This document shows, one piece after another, positions 12,394 through 19,576 of a stretch of DNA of 25,987 bases. The notes beneath the pieces are model-generated. The model did no database searches. It worked only from the letters and a program-made list of their open reading frames with translations, and was not told where the DNA came from. The translations under genes were made by a program, and so were the position numbers. The DNA comes from Smittium mucronatum (Eukaryota; Kickxellomycota; Harpellomycetes; Harpellales; Legeriomycetaceae): NCBI GenBank assembly GCA_001953115.1, contig LSSL01001057.1, positions 20,550 to 46,536 on the forward strand. The letters are read 5' to 3'. Within the stretch, counting starts at the first letter, position 1; each line of letters opens with the position of its first letter.

Positions 12394-12442
12394 CCCTTTC
12401 AGGAATCCCTTTAAAAAAAAAAAAAACCCCCCCTTTCAAGAA
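12394..12442 (+). mobile_element. Tiny poly(A)-plus-C insertion F with imperfect 12-bp duplication
   Basis: CCCTTTCAGGAA (12394-12405) is repeated with one mismatch as CCCTTTCAAGAA (12431-12442). The 25-bp insert is TCCCTTT, fourteen A's (12413-12426) and four C's. The C-run merges with the start of the right repeat. It lacks the CCGTGATAC terminus of A-C, but the architecture (poly(A), then C's, then direct repeat) is that of insertion B. Replication slippage is an alternative for such a short case. Confidence 0.45.
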
Positions 12443-12573
12443 CGATGATACAAAGATATGGCTTCTATTTTATGTTCAATTTCATCATTAGAAAAACAAT
12501 TCTTGCATATTATTGGATAAGCCAAATGTTTAGACCAATTGAAATCGCTAATATCGACAAATAGGAATAAGGC

Positions 12574-12700
12574 ATGAACTTGGGTCAGGAAAGAGTTAAA
12601 AAGTTAATACCGGATTTGGGAGGAAATTAACAAGTGCTTTTAGCAACTTAGTTCAGGAACTCTAGAAAATATAGGTTCGTGATTTTTATAATGATTTGCT
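12574..12700 (+). pseudogene. Short coding-like relic with stops
   Basis: From an ATG at 12574 the frame reads MNLGQERVKKLIPDLGGN, then a TAA, then QVLLAT, a TAG and FRNSRKYRFVIF. The segment is richer in G than its neighbourhood and the peptide has normal Lys/Arg/Glu/Leu composition. No family is recognised. It is probably another fragment of decayed coding DNA like the relics at 9512 and 10855. Confidence 0.2.
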
Positions 12701-13317
12701 CTGAATATATAGACGAGTTAGTATTGGTTTTACGTTTTTATTAATTTCAAATAGTGATGAATATGGGAATTAATTTGCACATTATAGTTGTTGAGAATAA
12801 GTCTTTTGCTCTGAGTCTGATATGGCTTTGCTTCTTAAGCCAGAAGCTAAAATGTGCATTTATTTTTTTATTTCAAGAGAAATGTTAATATGAAAAAAGA
12901 CTAAAAAGAAGGGATTATTAATTGGAGAAACACTAATCAAAAACAATTCTTTGAAACAATGCCTAAATTAAGTAACTATCAGCACACCTAATACAAGCTG
13001 TGTGATTTTTTATTATTTTTTTCAAGCGGTTTTATTGGCAGATAGATAGAGGCTGTATGAAATTAGCTTTTCTGTACCAAATCGCAAAAGTTTTACATTT
13101 TTGTTTCTGCATAAAAAACAAAAAAAAAAAAGTTTGTGTTCTTTACAGGATTTCTCATAGAAAAGGAGCACGATTTCATCCAATAAAATAGACCTTTATC
13201 AATACCAATGTTGCTTTTTTTAGAAAGTGGGGTGTCCAACAACTAAGAGACTCCGTTTTTTATCAACATTGAAAGTATTTCATAGATTAATTAAACAGTC
13301 GGTTAATTAATCGAGAA
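12701..13317. other. AT-rich stretch without recognisable gene
   Basis: No open frame with normal composition was seen. It contains an A-rich tract near 13110-13130 and the inverted pair TTAATTAA...TTAATTAA around 13288-13310. The 12-mer CATCCAATAAAA starts near 13177 and recurs elsewhere in the window. Confidence 0.4.
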
Positions 13318-13335
13318 ATTTCTACAAGTAGAAAT
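13318..13335. repeat. Perfect 8-bp hairpin ATTTCTAC-AA-GTAGAAAT
   Basis: The arms 13318-13325 and 13328-13335 are exact reverse complements with a two-base spacer. As DNA this is an almost perfect palindrome. As RNA the loop would need at least one opened pair. It occurs once and sits 3' of a TTAATTAA inverted pair. Confidence 0.7.
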
Positions 13336-13411
13336 CTACGCACTTTTTTTATATGGGAAATTTAGAAATATGTGCGTGAAATAAAGATCGATATCTATTA
13401 AAATTAGCTCT

Positions 13412-13601
13412 ATTGGTCTAAAAGAGACCATTTCTTTGAAGAATTCTCAAACTTACACCAATCACAGGCTATTAATGGCGAAACTAATGAATCGGCTTTA
13501 TAATGGCTGCTAAAATCGTAGAAATCGAATCCCTTGAAACATTTAGGTTCACTTAGTCTGCTATTTTGCCGGTCTGGAGCTTTTGAAAAAATTTTCACCA
13601 A
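13412..13601 (-). pseudogene. Unidentified minus-strand open frame, possible lost exon
   Basis: About 62 codons are open on the minus strand, ending at a TAG followed by more stops. The translation (VKIFSKAPDRQNSRLSEPKC, then phenylalanine-, tyrosine- and serine-rich sequence) has a hydrophilic, normal composition unlike the usual Phe/Ile/Lys product of this DNA. It begins with GTG, so no true start is visible. A GTAAGT-like GTAAGTTTG within it (minus strand, around 13453) could be a donor site. No domain is recognised. The + strand next to it carries the retroposon-terminus-like motif at 13602. Confidence 0.25.
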
Positions 13602-13625
13602 AATAAAATTCAGTGATACAAGGGG
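13602..13625 (+). repeat. Diverged copy D of the AATAAAATTCCGTGATAC terminus
   Basis: AATAAAATTCAGTGATAC then AAGGGG differs at one base from the terminus shared by insertions A-C and includes the AATAAA element as copy C does. Instead of a long A-run it is followed by GGGG, T7 and A9 (13621-13641). A 7-bp direct repeat TTTTGCC (13564-13570 and 13644-13650) might be a target duplication, but at that length it is not compelling. Confidence 0.4.
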
Positions 13626-13651
13626 TTTTTTTAAAAAAAAATCTTTTGCCT

Positions 13652-14173
13652 TTTGGTTGTGAATAAAATTACTTTTACTATTTATATTTTGGAGAAAAAA
13701 AATATTGTTAATGACTAAACAACATTCAAAAAAACCAATAAGTTGATATATTTGGGCATACTCTATTTTTATTTTTACGTGAAATTGAGCATATACGAAG
13801 ATAAAATTAGAAAGATCAAAGGTACTTTTTACAAATCGCTATTGCATTTTGTAGACCAAATCATAGTATTATTCACGATCAATAGGATTCCTATTTAGAT
13901 CTTTCGATCAGATAAAACATTATTATCGGTGTAATTGAATTTAATTAGTTATTGGAATTCTCATGGTAGCAGCCAGTAGGGACGCGTCGAGCATTGACTT
14001 TGATTTTTTTTAACACTTGGCAAACTAAATTATGTCGTTATTATACTCCTACTTTTACATTATTGAATAGAATGATTTGTGCATGATATTGTTTTTGTTA
14101 CTGGATGTATTTCAAACTGTAGCGAATGAGAAAATGTCAACTTGTTAGAAAGTTAAAATTTAAGATGAAACTT
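13652..14173. other. Stretch without recognisable gene
   Basis: The DNA is moderately AT-rich with all frames interrupted. A slightly GC-richer patch around 13965-14000 (TAGCAGCCAGTAGGGACGCG) stands out but carries no identifiable motif. Confidence 0.4.
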
Positions 14174-14222
14174 CATTTTAGATCCCGTAATAAAAAAAAA
14201 ACAAAAAAACACCATTTTAGAT
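14174..14222 (+). mobile_element. Tiny poly(A)-tailed insertion E with 10-bp target duplication
   Basis: CATTTTAGAT at 14174-14183 is repeated exactly at 14213-14222. The 29-bp insert begins CCCGTAATA, then A10-C-A7-CAC. CCCGTAATA resembles the CCGTGATAC terminus of insertions A-C with two changes, so this may be a further truncated and diverged member. The poly(A) and exact duplication support retroposition. Confidence 0.5.
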
Positions 14223-14240
14223 ATCCTTATTGAGTTCAGG

Positions 14241-14460
14241 ATGGTAAAAAAATCTAGTGCTGTGAAGCGAAATCGTTGCTACTTGGATAGACCAGTTTAA
14301 GGTACAACCAGGTAAGATGAATATGGTAATTTTTTGCTACTTTACACCAAAAAAATGTCACCGAATAAAGCTACGGCGATATATACCAAAATGGCTACGT
14401 ACAGTTTCACAATGCAGATTTCAAATCCAGAAGCATAAATTTTCTCTAACCCTTATTTGT
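14241..14460 (+). pseudogene. Scattered short coding-like fragments
   Basis: An ATG at 14241 reads MVKKSSAVKRNRCYLDRPV before a TAA at 14298-14300. AGGTAAGATG follows and looks like a splice donor. At about 14365-14440 another frame reads KLRRYIPKWLRTVSQ followed by CRFQIQKHKFS. Both are basic peptides of normal composition. They might be exons of a lost gene. No family is recognised and the splice link is unproven. Confidence 0.2.
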
Positions 14461-14838
14461 TATAAATTAGTATCTTTAATTTAATTTTTTAAATAAAAAG
14501 AAATATAGCCAATGAATTGAGCGAATTTGAGATAAAACAGGTTATTATATCTATAGAATTCAAATTTTAAATAATTTGTGCACACAACTCTGAAGGGGTT
14601 TATAGGCAGAAATAGGCTATTTTTTTTCGTTCATGGAGCCAGAATATTAAGGGGGATTTTTTTTTTTTTGAAATCACTGAATTTAGATTAAGATTTAATT
14701 AATAGTTTCCACTTGCACTATGGGCTAAGCGTAATCTGTATCAACTTTTAAAAAAATATATGCTCATTTTTCTCAAGTGAAGATTGAAATATAAGCAATT
14801 TGTGTAAACAACATACTCTGAAAAAAAAAAAAAAAACA

Positions 14839-14985
14839 TCTGTCGCTATAAATAAGCGAGGTGAATCATTGTGGAATGTTACCGAACGTGAAAATCGATG
14901 GAATCAACGAATAGATTCTATATTTGGTTATTTGCAAACTCAAATAATTGGTGGTAAAACAAATGAAAGGGTCCCTTTGAGAAAA
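14839..14985 (+). pseudogene. Coding-like relic, Trp/Arg-containing
   Basis: After an A17 tract the frame is open for about 49 codons, reading SVAINKRGESLWNVTERENR then WNQRIDSIFGYLQ and IIGGKTNERVPL. It then runs into T15. The peptide is hydrophilic with a plausible helical WNQRIDSIFGYLQTQI segment. It matches no family I can name. The formal frame is longer because it reads through the flanking homopolymers, which are unlikely to be coding. It is probably a piece of an old mobile element. Confidence 0.25.
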
Positions 14986-15012
14986 AACTTTTTTTTTTTT
15001 TTTCTCCCTTGA
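14972..15012. repeat. Possible poly(T) insertion with 8-9 bp imperfect duplication
   Basis: TCCCTTTGA (14972-14980) and TCCCTTGA (15005-15012) flank GAAAAAAC and fifteen T's (14989-15003). It resembles the poly(A) insertions read on the minus strand. The repeats are short and imperfect and no CCGTGATAC terminus is present. Confidence 0.25.
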
Positions 15013-15440
15013 CTGCTGTATGAGTTTTCAAAATTGGGCATATTAAAGGATAAATATTGATGAATAAAAAAGGAAATTTGGCCTCTTCTAGTTGATGTCC
15101 ACCGTTTATTTCCAATAGAAATAATTTCATTTCATTCTAAATGATATTCATCCAATAAAACTTGTAATTATTGCTGATAATTCTTAATTAAGCAATATTA
15201 ATGATGGATTGGGTGCTTTGTAAAAAAAAGGCACCAATTGTTTAAGAGACGAGCTTACGAAAACAGGATATTATTCTATAGTGTGCAGGAATGCAAAATC
15301 TAAAATGCCTTTGAGATTAATAAAAAAGTATCTCATTTACGAACAATTTGTGAATTTCTTGCTTTTTTAGAATTTATTGCTAAAATATAAATTTGCAGTA
15401 TTCTTATTAGATATATGAAGCAGTGACCTATAAAGACCAT

Positions 15441-15460
15441 TTGATCATGCTCATGATCAA
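15441..15460. repeat. Perfect 9-bp inverted repeat TTGATCATG-CT-CATGATCAA
   Basis: The arms at 15441-15449 and 15452-15460 are exact reverse complements with a two-base centre. The outer bases ACCA (15436-15439) and TGGT (15463-15466) could extend the stem after a small asymmetric bulge. It could be a binding site for a dimeric protein or a cruciform. Nothing around it indicates a role. Confidence 0.75.
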
Positions 15461-15537
15461 GTTGGTATCACAAGCTGAAAAATCCCTGAAAAAAAAATCC
15501 AGCAATTAACTTTATATATTACACTTGAGGAAGTTCC

Positions 15538-15699
15538 TTTACCTTTTTCAATTTAAAAAATAGTTTGGAAAATGGCAATTTACCTTTTTCAATTTAAAAA
15601 ACAGTTTGGAAAATGGCAATTTACCTTTTTCAATTTAAAAAATAGTTTGGAAAATGGCAATTTAGCTTTCCTGAATTAAAAAGTGGTTGAGAATGAACT
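15538..15699. repeat. 41-bp tandem repeat, three near-identical copies plus a degenerate fourth
   Basis: Units lie at 15538-15578, 15579-15619 and 15620-15660. Each begins TTTACCTTTTTCAATTTAAA and ends GTTTGGAAAATGGCAA. Copies 1 and 3 are identical and copy 2 differs by one T-to-C. A degraded fourth unit follows from 15661 (TTTAGCTTTCCTGAATT). The unit is not a multiple of three and the frames contain stops, so it is not a coding repeat. The near-identity means recent expansion or homogenisation. Confidence 0.95.
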
Positions 15700-16308
15700 G
15701 AAAGCAGAACTCAATAATATTGGTAATTTAGATAAGAAGCTGTAAAAAATTTTTTTTGATCTGTTGGTTATTTATTTATTTTTGTAGTGAGGTTATAAAT
15801 CCATTTCATTGATTTTGCAATTCAGTTATATTAGACCTCTGGCAAATATATAAAAGTGTGGGTGTAGCTGAATTGAGTATTTACATGGAAATGAACAGAA
15901 TTGAAAACCTGTTCCGAAATAGGAAATGTTCTCTAAAACAGGCAGTAATAGAGCACATGGCCTTTTTCATTGGGTTATAATTAGCTATAATATTTTAGGT
16001 GTTTTAGTCGAACGTATATGCCTCTACAAGCCCTGAATAGCCAATAGAATGATATATCTTTCGGCATTGTACGATACTTTGCCTCGGTGATTTTGATGGG
16101 AAAATATGTCTCATCACACTAATTCGACTAAAAATGGGCTTGTTTTCTCAGGCCGGATCTATCACTCCAAGCCTTTTATTTTTTTGCAAACTTTAATTAA
16201 TCTCATCTCATTTGTGCTACTTTATACAGCGCATATATTCCTTTTTTGAAAAGCAATAAGGCCAAAAAAATCATTCTGTTGGATGCCTGCTATTGCTATT
16301 CTCTCTAA
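15700..16308. other. Stretch without recognisable gene
   Basis: About 30% G+C, with all six frames interrupted. Isolated less AT-rich patches (15840-15900 and 16010-16160) contain no recognisable motif. Confidence 0.45.
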
Positions 16309-16371
16309 CTGAGAATTCCTGTATCTTACAATAAAACTCCGTGATACAAAAAAAATCCTGGGAATTCCTGT
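16309..16371 (+). mobile_element. Tiny poly(A)-tailed insertion C with 14-bp target duplication
   Basis: CTGAGAATTCCTGT (16309-16322) recurs with one mismatch as CTGGGAATTCCTGT (16358-16371). The insert (16323-16357) is ATCTTACAATAAAACTCC, then GTGATAC, eight A's and TC. It is the longest copy and shows an AATAAA about a dozen bases before the poly(A). This is what the 3' end of a polyadenylated transcript should look like. It shares ATAAAAYTCCGTGATAC with insertion B (one difference) and with A over its length. Confidence 0.6.
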
Positions 16372-16912
16372 TTCATAATAAACCTCGACAGCTTTTTTGG
16401 ATAATTGTTGCAGATATAGAGAAATTTCTACCAGGCCAGCATTGTTACTGTCAATTTTCTAGCTGCCATAAATCATTTGGCTGTATATTTATTGCAATCC
16501 GTGTTTCCAATTCCTTAATTTGCTACAGCTCCTGCTTGACAATTTCCAAGAATGTATGGCAATCCTTGTTGGTGCCATGGTGCGGCCCAGTGAACGAAGT
16601 GGGATATTTGCTGCTAGCTAATGGAAGCACTTATTTCATTTCCAATTACTCACAACTAATTTGTTTTCCATCGTTACACATAGTATATGCATCTTTGTTT
16701 TTTATGTTACATAAATTAGCATTATTTTTGGTAATTGCGACAGAAATGCCCACAAATATTTTTACCCTTCCCAATTTGTATATTAAATCCTATTTGTGTA
16801 TCTGTATTTTCACATCTCTTAATAATGTCCCTTCTGTAGTTGGAGAATAGTGCTACCACTGATAACCCAATAATGTGGTCGTCATTCAATAATCTCCGCC
16901 CAAAATCCACAT
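16372..16912 (-). pseudogene. Decayed minus-strand coding stretch
   Basis: On the minus strand an open frame from about 16912 reads VDFGRRLLNDDHIIGLSVVA, continues through YRRDIIKRCENTDTQIG, and meets an A/T-rich stretch opening with GTAAAAATA (donor-like). At about 16614 protein-like sequence resumes: ASSKYPTSFTGPHHGTNK, DCHTFLEIVKQEL, a TAG, QIKELETRIAINIQPNDLWQ, then TGA and TAA. The charged KQEL...KELETRIA part could be a short coiled coil. The stops are all reachable from CAG, CGA or CAA by C-to-T. The opposite strand has a 169-codon open frame (16341-16850), but its Cys/Phe/Ser/His-rich translation looks like an antisense shadow. No family is recognised. This is probably a pseudogene, conceivably a multi-exon gene with wrong junctions. 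Confidence 0.35.
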
Positions 16913-16964
16913 TTCACTTTACGTTTACAAAGATTTCGAAATCCAAACATTTATTATCCAGTGA

Positions 16965-17199
16965 TTGCTTGTAATTACTAGTCTGCCAATTAATTCCATG
17001 AAAGATATTCCGTTTTCCAATAGACGCTATCTAAAAAATATGCCTGTAAACTGTGAGAATCCATGTAATGATGCAGCCGGATGTTTTCGACTGGACGAAC
17101 TGTTAATTAGTATAAATAAGCACAGGCGCGTATTTGGAAGTCAGTTTACTTTACTGTGCATTTCGCTTAGATCCGTTTTTCCCACTGATTCATCGTTCT
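16965..17199 (+). other. Unassigned open frame upstream of the main gene
   Basis: A frame open to 17219 includes SNRRYLKNMPVNCENPCNDA and LDELLISINKHRRVFGSQFT before running into the T/C-rich leader. Its composition is not absurd for protein, but no domain is visible and it overlaps the promoter region of the R3HCC1L-like gene. It could equally be promoter DNA or an upstream exon. Confidence 0.15.
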
Positions 17200-17481
17200 A
17201 TCTGCAGCCTCTACTATAAATTTACCTCTCCTTCTCTTTTCTTATATAATCGCTTGGTTATTTCTTTACCAACAAAGAATTTACCTTTGATTCTTTATTT
17301 ACTGAGCCCATCTGTCTTCCTTTCCTACCTTTCATTTATTTTCGTCTATTAGTACTTTCTATTGACCTACCTTCAATTATTTCTTGTTTTAGTCGAGTAT
17401 TATCTTCATTTATTTTATCCACTACCCCTATTATCTGTATTATTATCATTATCATCCTATACTGATTTTCCTGTCTTCAGA
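17200..17481 (+). promoter_or_regulatory. Pyrimidine-rich leader and putative TATA of the R3HCC1L-like gene
   Basis: About 280 bp immediately upstream of the ATG are strongly T/C-rich on the sense strand (CTCCTTCTCTTTTC, CTTCCTTTCCTACC, CATTATCATCC), a bias seen in fungal core promoters and leaders. TATAAA at 17215-17220 lies 262 bp before the start codon. CTGTCTTCAG at 17471-17480 directly before A-ATG looks like a 3' splice site, so a 5'UTR intron is possible. The transcription start itself cannot be read from the sequence. Confidence 0.45.
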
Positions 17482-18927
17482 ATGTCCTATAATAGAAGAG
17501 CTTCTGAGAGTTTAGGTGGTTTCACCTTCAGTCAACCGATTAACAAGGATCCTTCTCTTAGATCAATCTGGCCCAACGACTCGGTATCCTTCCCAGTGCC
17601 CAATGACCCCGTTGCTGAAAGCTTACCAAGTAATTTTTCTATACTCTTTTCTTTTTTTTTTGAATTTATGCTCATTTTTTTTCTTAATTTACTTCATAGA
17701 CTTCAGCTCCATCGATAAAAACGTTTTTGTTAGAAGATATGGTAGTCTAAACCATGGGTTGAGAAGAGAAAAAACCGAATGGACCGCAGAAGCCATAATT
17801 AAAAGTATTTTTTGTTTTTATCTCTTTTTTTTTCTTTTTTTTTACGAAGCGTATACGTTTACTAAACTTTATCTTTTCTATGAAATAGAGTACCCATCCG
17901 AAAGAACCATTGACCTTTATGATTTTCCTCCTGAATTTGAAACCGCTGACATCAATCTTGCTCTAGAAAAGTACCAGCATGGTAATTCAGTTAGAGGCGG
18001 ATATAGAATTAAGTGGCTTAACGATACTCGTGCTCTTGTTGTATTCAGAAAGCCTGATCTCTGTAAGTTTTGTCTATTGCTAGCATCCATTTTTTTATTC
18101 AGCTATTATTATTGTGGAATTAAAATCCGCACACATATTTTCTTACAACTATTTTTTTTTTCTAGTGCCTATTGCCATAGCTGATTTTGAATCGAATCCT
18201 CTCATTAAAGCTAGAGTTTTTAATTTTAAAGAGTCTGATCTCCATGATTTCAACCGTGAAAATGAGAACTCGTCTAATACTGCCAGAAAGTCTTCACTTT
18301 CTGACCAGATACCTCCAGCAATGAATATTGATCTTGAAGCCATCCAGAAACGTACGTATTTTTGGTTTATTGTTTGTTTGTTTGTTTTTTTTTCATTTTC
18401 TAATTCATTTTCAAATATATTTAGGCTATCGCCCCGACTTGTCTCTTGAGTTGTCTGATTTTTGTAGACCTATGGAGACTTCTGACTTGTTGGAATTTCT
18501 CGCACCATACCGCAAAAATGGCCATATAGTCCGTATCAAGTGGTTCAACAAGAACCGTGCCATTGCCTGGTTTTCTGACCCAATTCTTGCTTCACAAGCA
18601 GTAAAGGACAATGCCAACAGCTCCATCCTTTCTATCAAACCTTACACCTTTTTGCCCGCAGATATAAAATGTAACACTTTTTCACCAGAAATTATCTTAA
18701 TTTTTATATATATAAGTTAGTTTTTAGCTGATCACTTTAACTTTCAACATTTAGACTTCACCCAGGATGTCAGAATATCCCCCCTTGACAATATTGAATC
18801 TAAAAATAGGCACTATCCGTTCAATAGCGGTGTTATGGCTACCAGAAGAAACACCGTTAGCGGCTCTTCAGGTTATGTCCGCAGACCAACGCTCCCTTCC
18901 AGACTCTCCAAAACCTTCAATGAGTAA
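17482..18927 (+). CDS. R3HCC1L-like protein with two tandem RRM-like repeats, six exons
   Basis: Exons 17482-17629, 17700-17804, 17889-18062, 18166-18351, 18425-18670 and 18755-18927 join into 343 codons plus TAA at 18925-18927. Introns are 70, 84, 103, 73 and 84 bp, all GT-AG, T-rich and phase 1. Residues 1-84 are polar, probably disordered. Repeat 1 (about 85-162) has ERTIDLYDFPPEFETADI, GGYRIKWLNDTRALVVF and NPLIKARVF. Repeat 2 (about 205-284) has LELSDFCRPMETSDLL, HIVRIKWFNKNRAIAWF, DPILASQAV and SILSIKPYTF. The hydrophobic-D-F-P-P/x-T-x-D-L...IKW-x-D/N-x-R-A-L-x-x-F pattern is that of the C-terminal RRM-like domain of R3HCC1/R3HCC1L and fungal homologues, probably RNA-binding. No R3H domain is visible. 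Residues 287-343 form an Arg/Ser-rich basic tail. The ATG is chosen because it follows the leader and opens the frame. Exact function is unknown. Confidence 0.88.
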
Positions 18928-19040
18928 CTTATATTATTTTTATTGCTCACTTATTGGGCATTTGTATTTTTCCCTTAAGTTTATGCACCATTTTTTTCTC
19001 GGCTCTTTCTGTTTAATAAAGTGTGTTAGCTGATTTTTCT
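18928..19040 (+). terminator. 3' UTR with AATAAA poly(A) signal
   Basis: The stop codon is followed by T-rich DNA. A consensus AATAAA lies at 19015-19020 with GTGTGTTAG and T-rich sequence just after it, the usual arrangement of a poly(A) signal and downstream GU/U-rich element. Cleavage would fall around 19030-19040. This gives a 3' UTR of about 100 bases. Confidence 0.55.
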
Positions 19041-19249
19041 CCTTTGTTATCATTTGAAATTATTTTCTACAAAAAACTTGATTAATTAGCTTGTTCGATA
19101 CTCAATATTTTGTTTCTAGTTTTGAATCTTTTATATATTTTGATTTGCTTCGTTTATTAAGTCGAATATTGGCTTCTTATCTGCTGTAGTCATTTTAAGG
19201 TCAGACCGAGGCATATTTCCAATAATATTAGCTATTGACAGCTCCATGA
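19041..19249. other. Intergenic spacer, nothing recognised
   Basis: T-rich DNA downstream of the R3HCC1L-like gene. No open frame with normal composition, no RNA gene and no repeat were seen. Confidence 0.5.
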
Positions 19250-19474
19250 ATGGGCATATCTGTGGATGCAGGTCACGTGATAGATTTTATGAAATTAGTC
19301 ATGGTTTTATTTAGAGGCAGTCAGCTGAATCACACCTTCGCCGATCCAATCTGGACAAAAAATCAAGCTTCAAAGACTTTAGATAGTGGGAGGGGTAGTT
19401 TTGGGCCATTTTGGAGGGGAGACGTCTACAAATACTTTAACCCCCTAGTCTCCAGAGTATTTTATATACTCTAA
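19250..19474 (+). other. Unidentified 74-codon open frame
   Basis: An ATG at 19250 opens MGISVDAGHVIDFMKLVMVL, followed by a middle part with FADPIWTKNQASKTLDSGRG and SFGPFWRGDVYKYF. The region is less AT-rich than its flanks and the translation has normal composition. It has no recognisable domain and no visible promoter or poly(A) signal. CACGTG (19272-19277) inside it is an E-box hexamer, probably by chance. It may be a small gene, an exon or non-coding DNA. Confidence 0.2.
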
Positions 19475-19576
19475 TTTGAATATATTGAAAATATCCATTT
19501 AAAAACCAAAATTAATCAACAGATAAAATACAAATCCATGGCATTAAGAATCAAATGTGAAAATATCGGTTTTTAA

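Noticed and set aside
9554..12700. Alternative genetic code with TAA/TAG read as glutamine
   Set aside because: The intact gene at 17482-18927 uses CAA and CAG and has no internal TAA or TAG. The relics also contain TGA, so decay explains the stops better.
13317..13336. Hairpin resembling a Cas12a-type CRISPR direct repeat (ATTTCTAC...GTAGA)
   Set aside because: A single copy with a two-base loop, no spacers or repeats around it, and a eukaryotic context. The similarity is coincidental.
15538..15660. Reading the 41-bp repeat as a protein repeat
   Set aside because: The unit length is not divisible by three and successive frames hit stops.
16341..16850. 169-codon + strand open frame
   Set aside because: Its translation is rich in Cys, Phe, Ser, His and Ile with no domain, while the opposite strand has charged, normal-looking protein sequence. 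It is treated as an antisense shadow of a decayed minus-strand coding stretch.
17134..17480. Leu/Ser/Phe-rich frames in the pyrimidine-rich leader
   Set aside because: T/C-rich DNA translates into hydrophobic, Ser-rich sequence in any frame. It lies directly upstream of the start codon and is better explained as promoter and leader.
17516..18184. Long 222-codon + strand frame across the R3HCC1L-like gene
   Set aside because: It reads through introns 1 and 2 in poly-Phe/Leu sequence. The protein-like parts belong to the spliced six-exon model, which explains all junctions.
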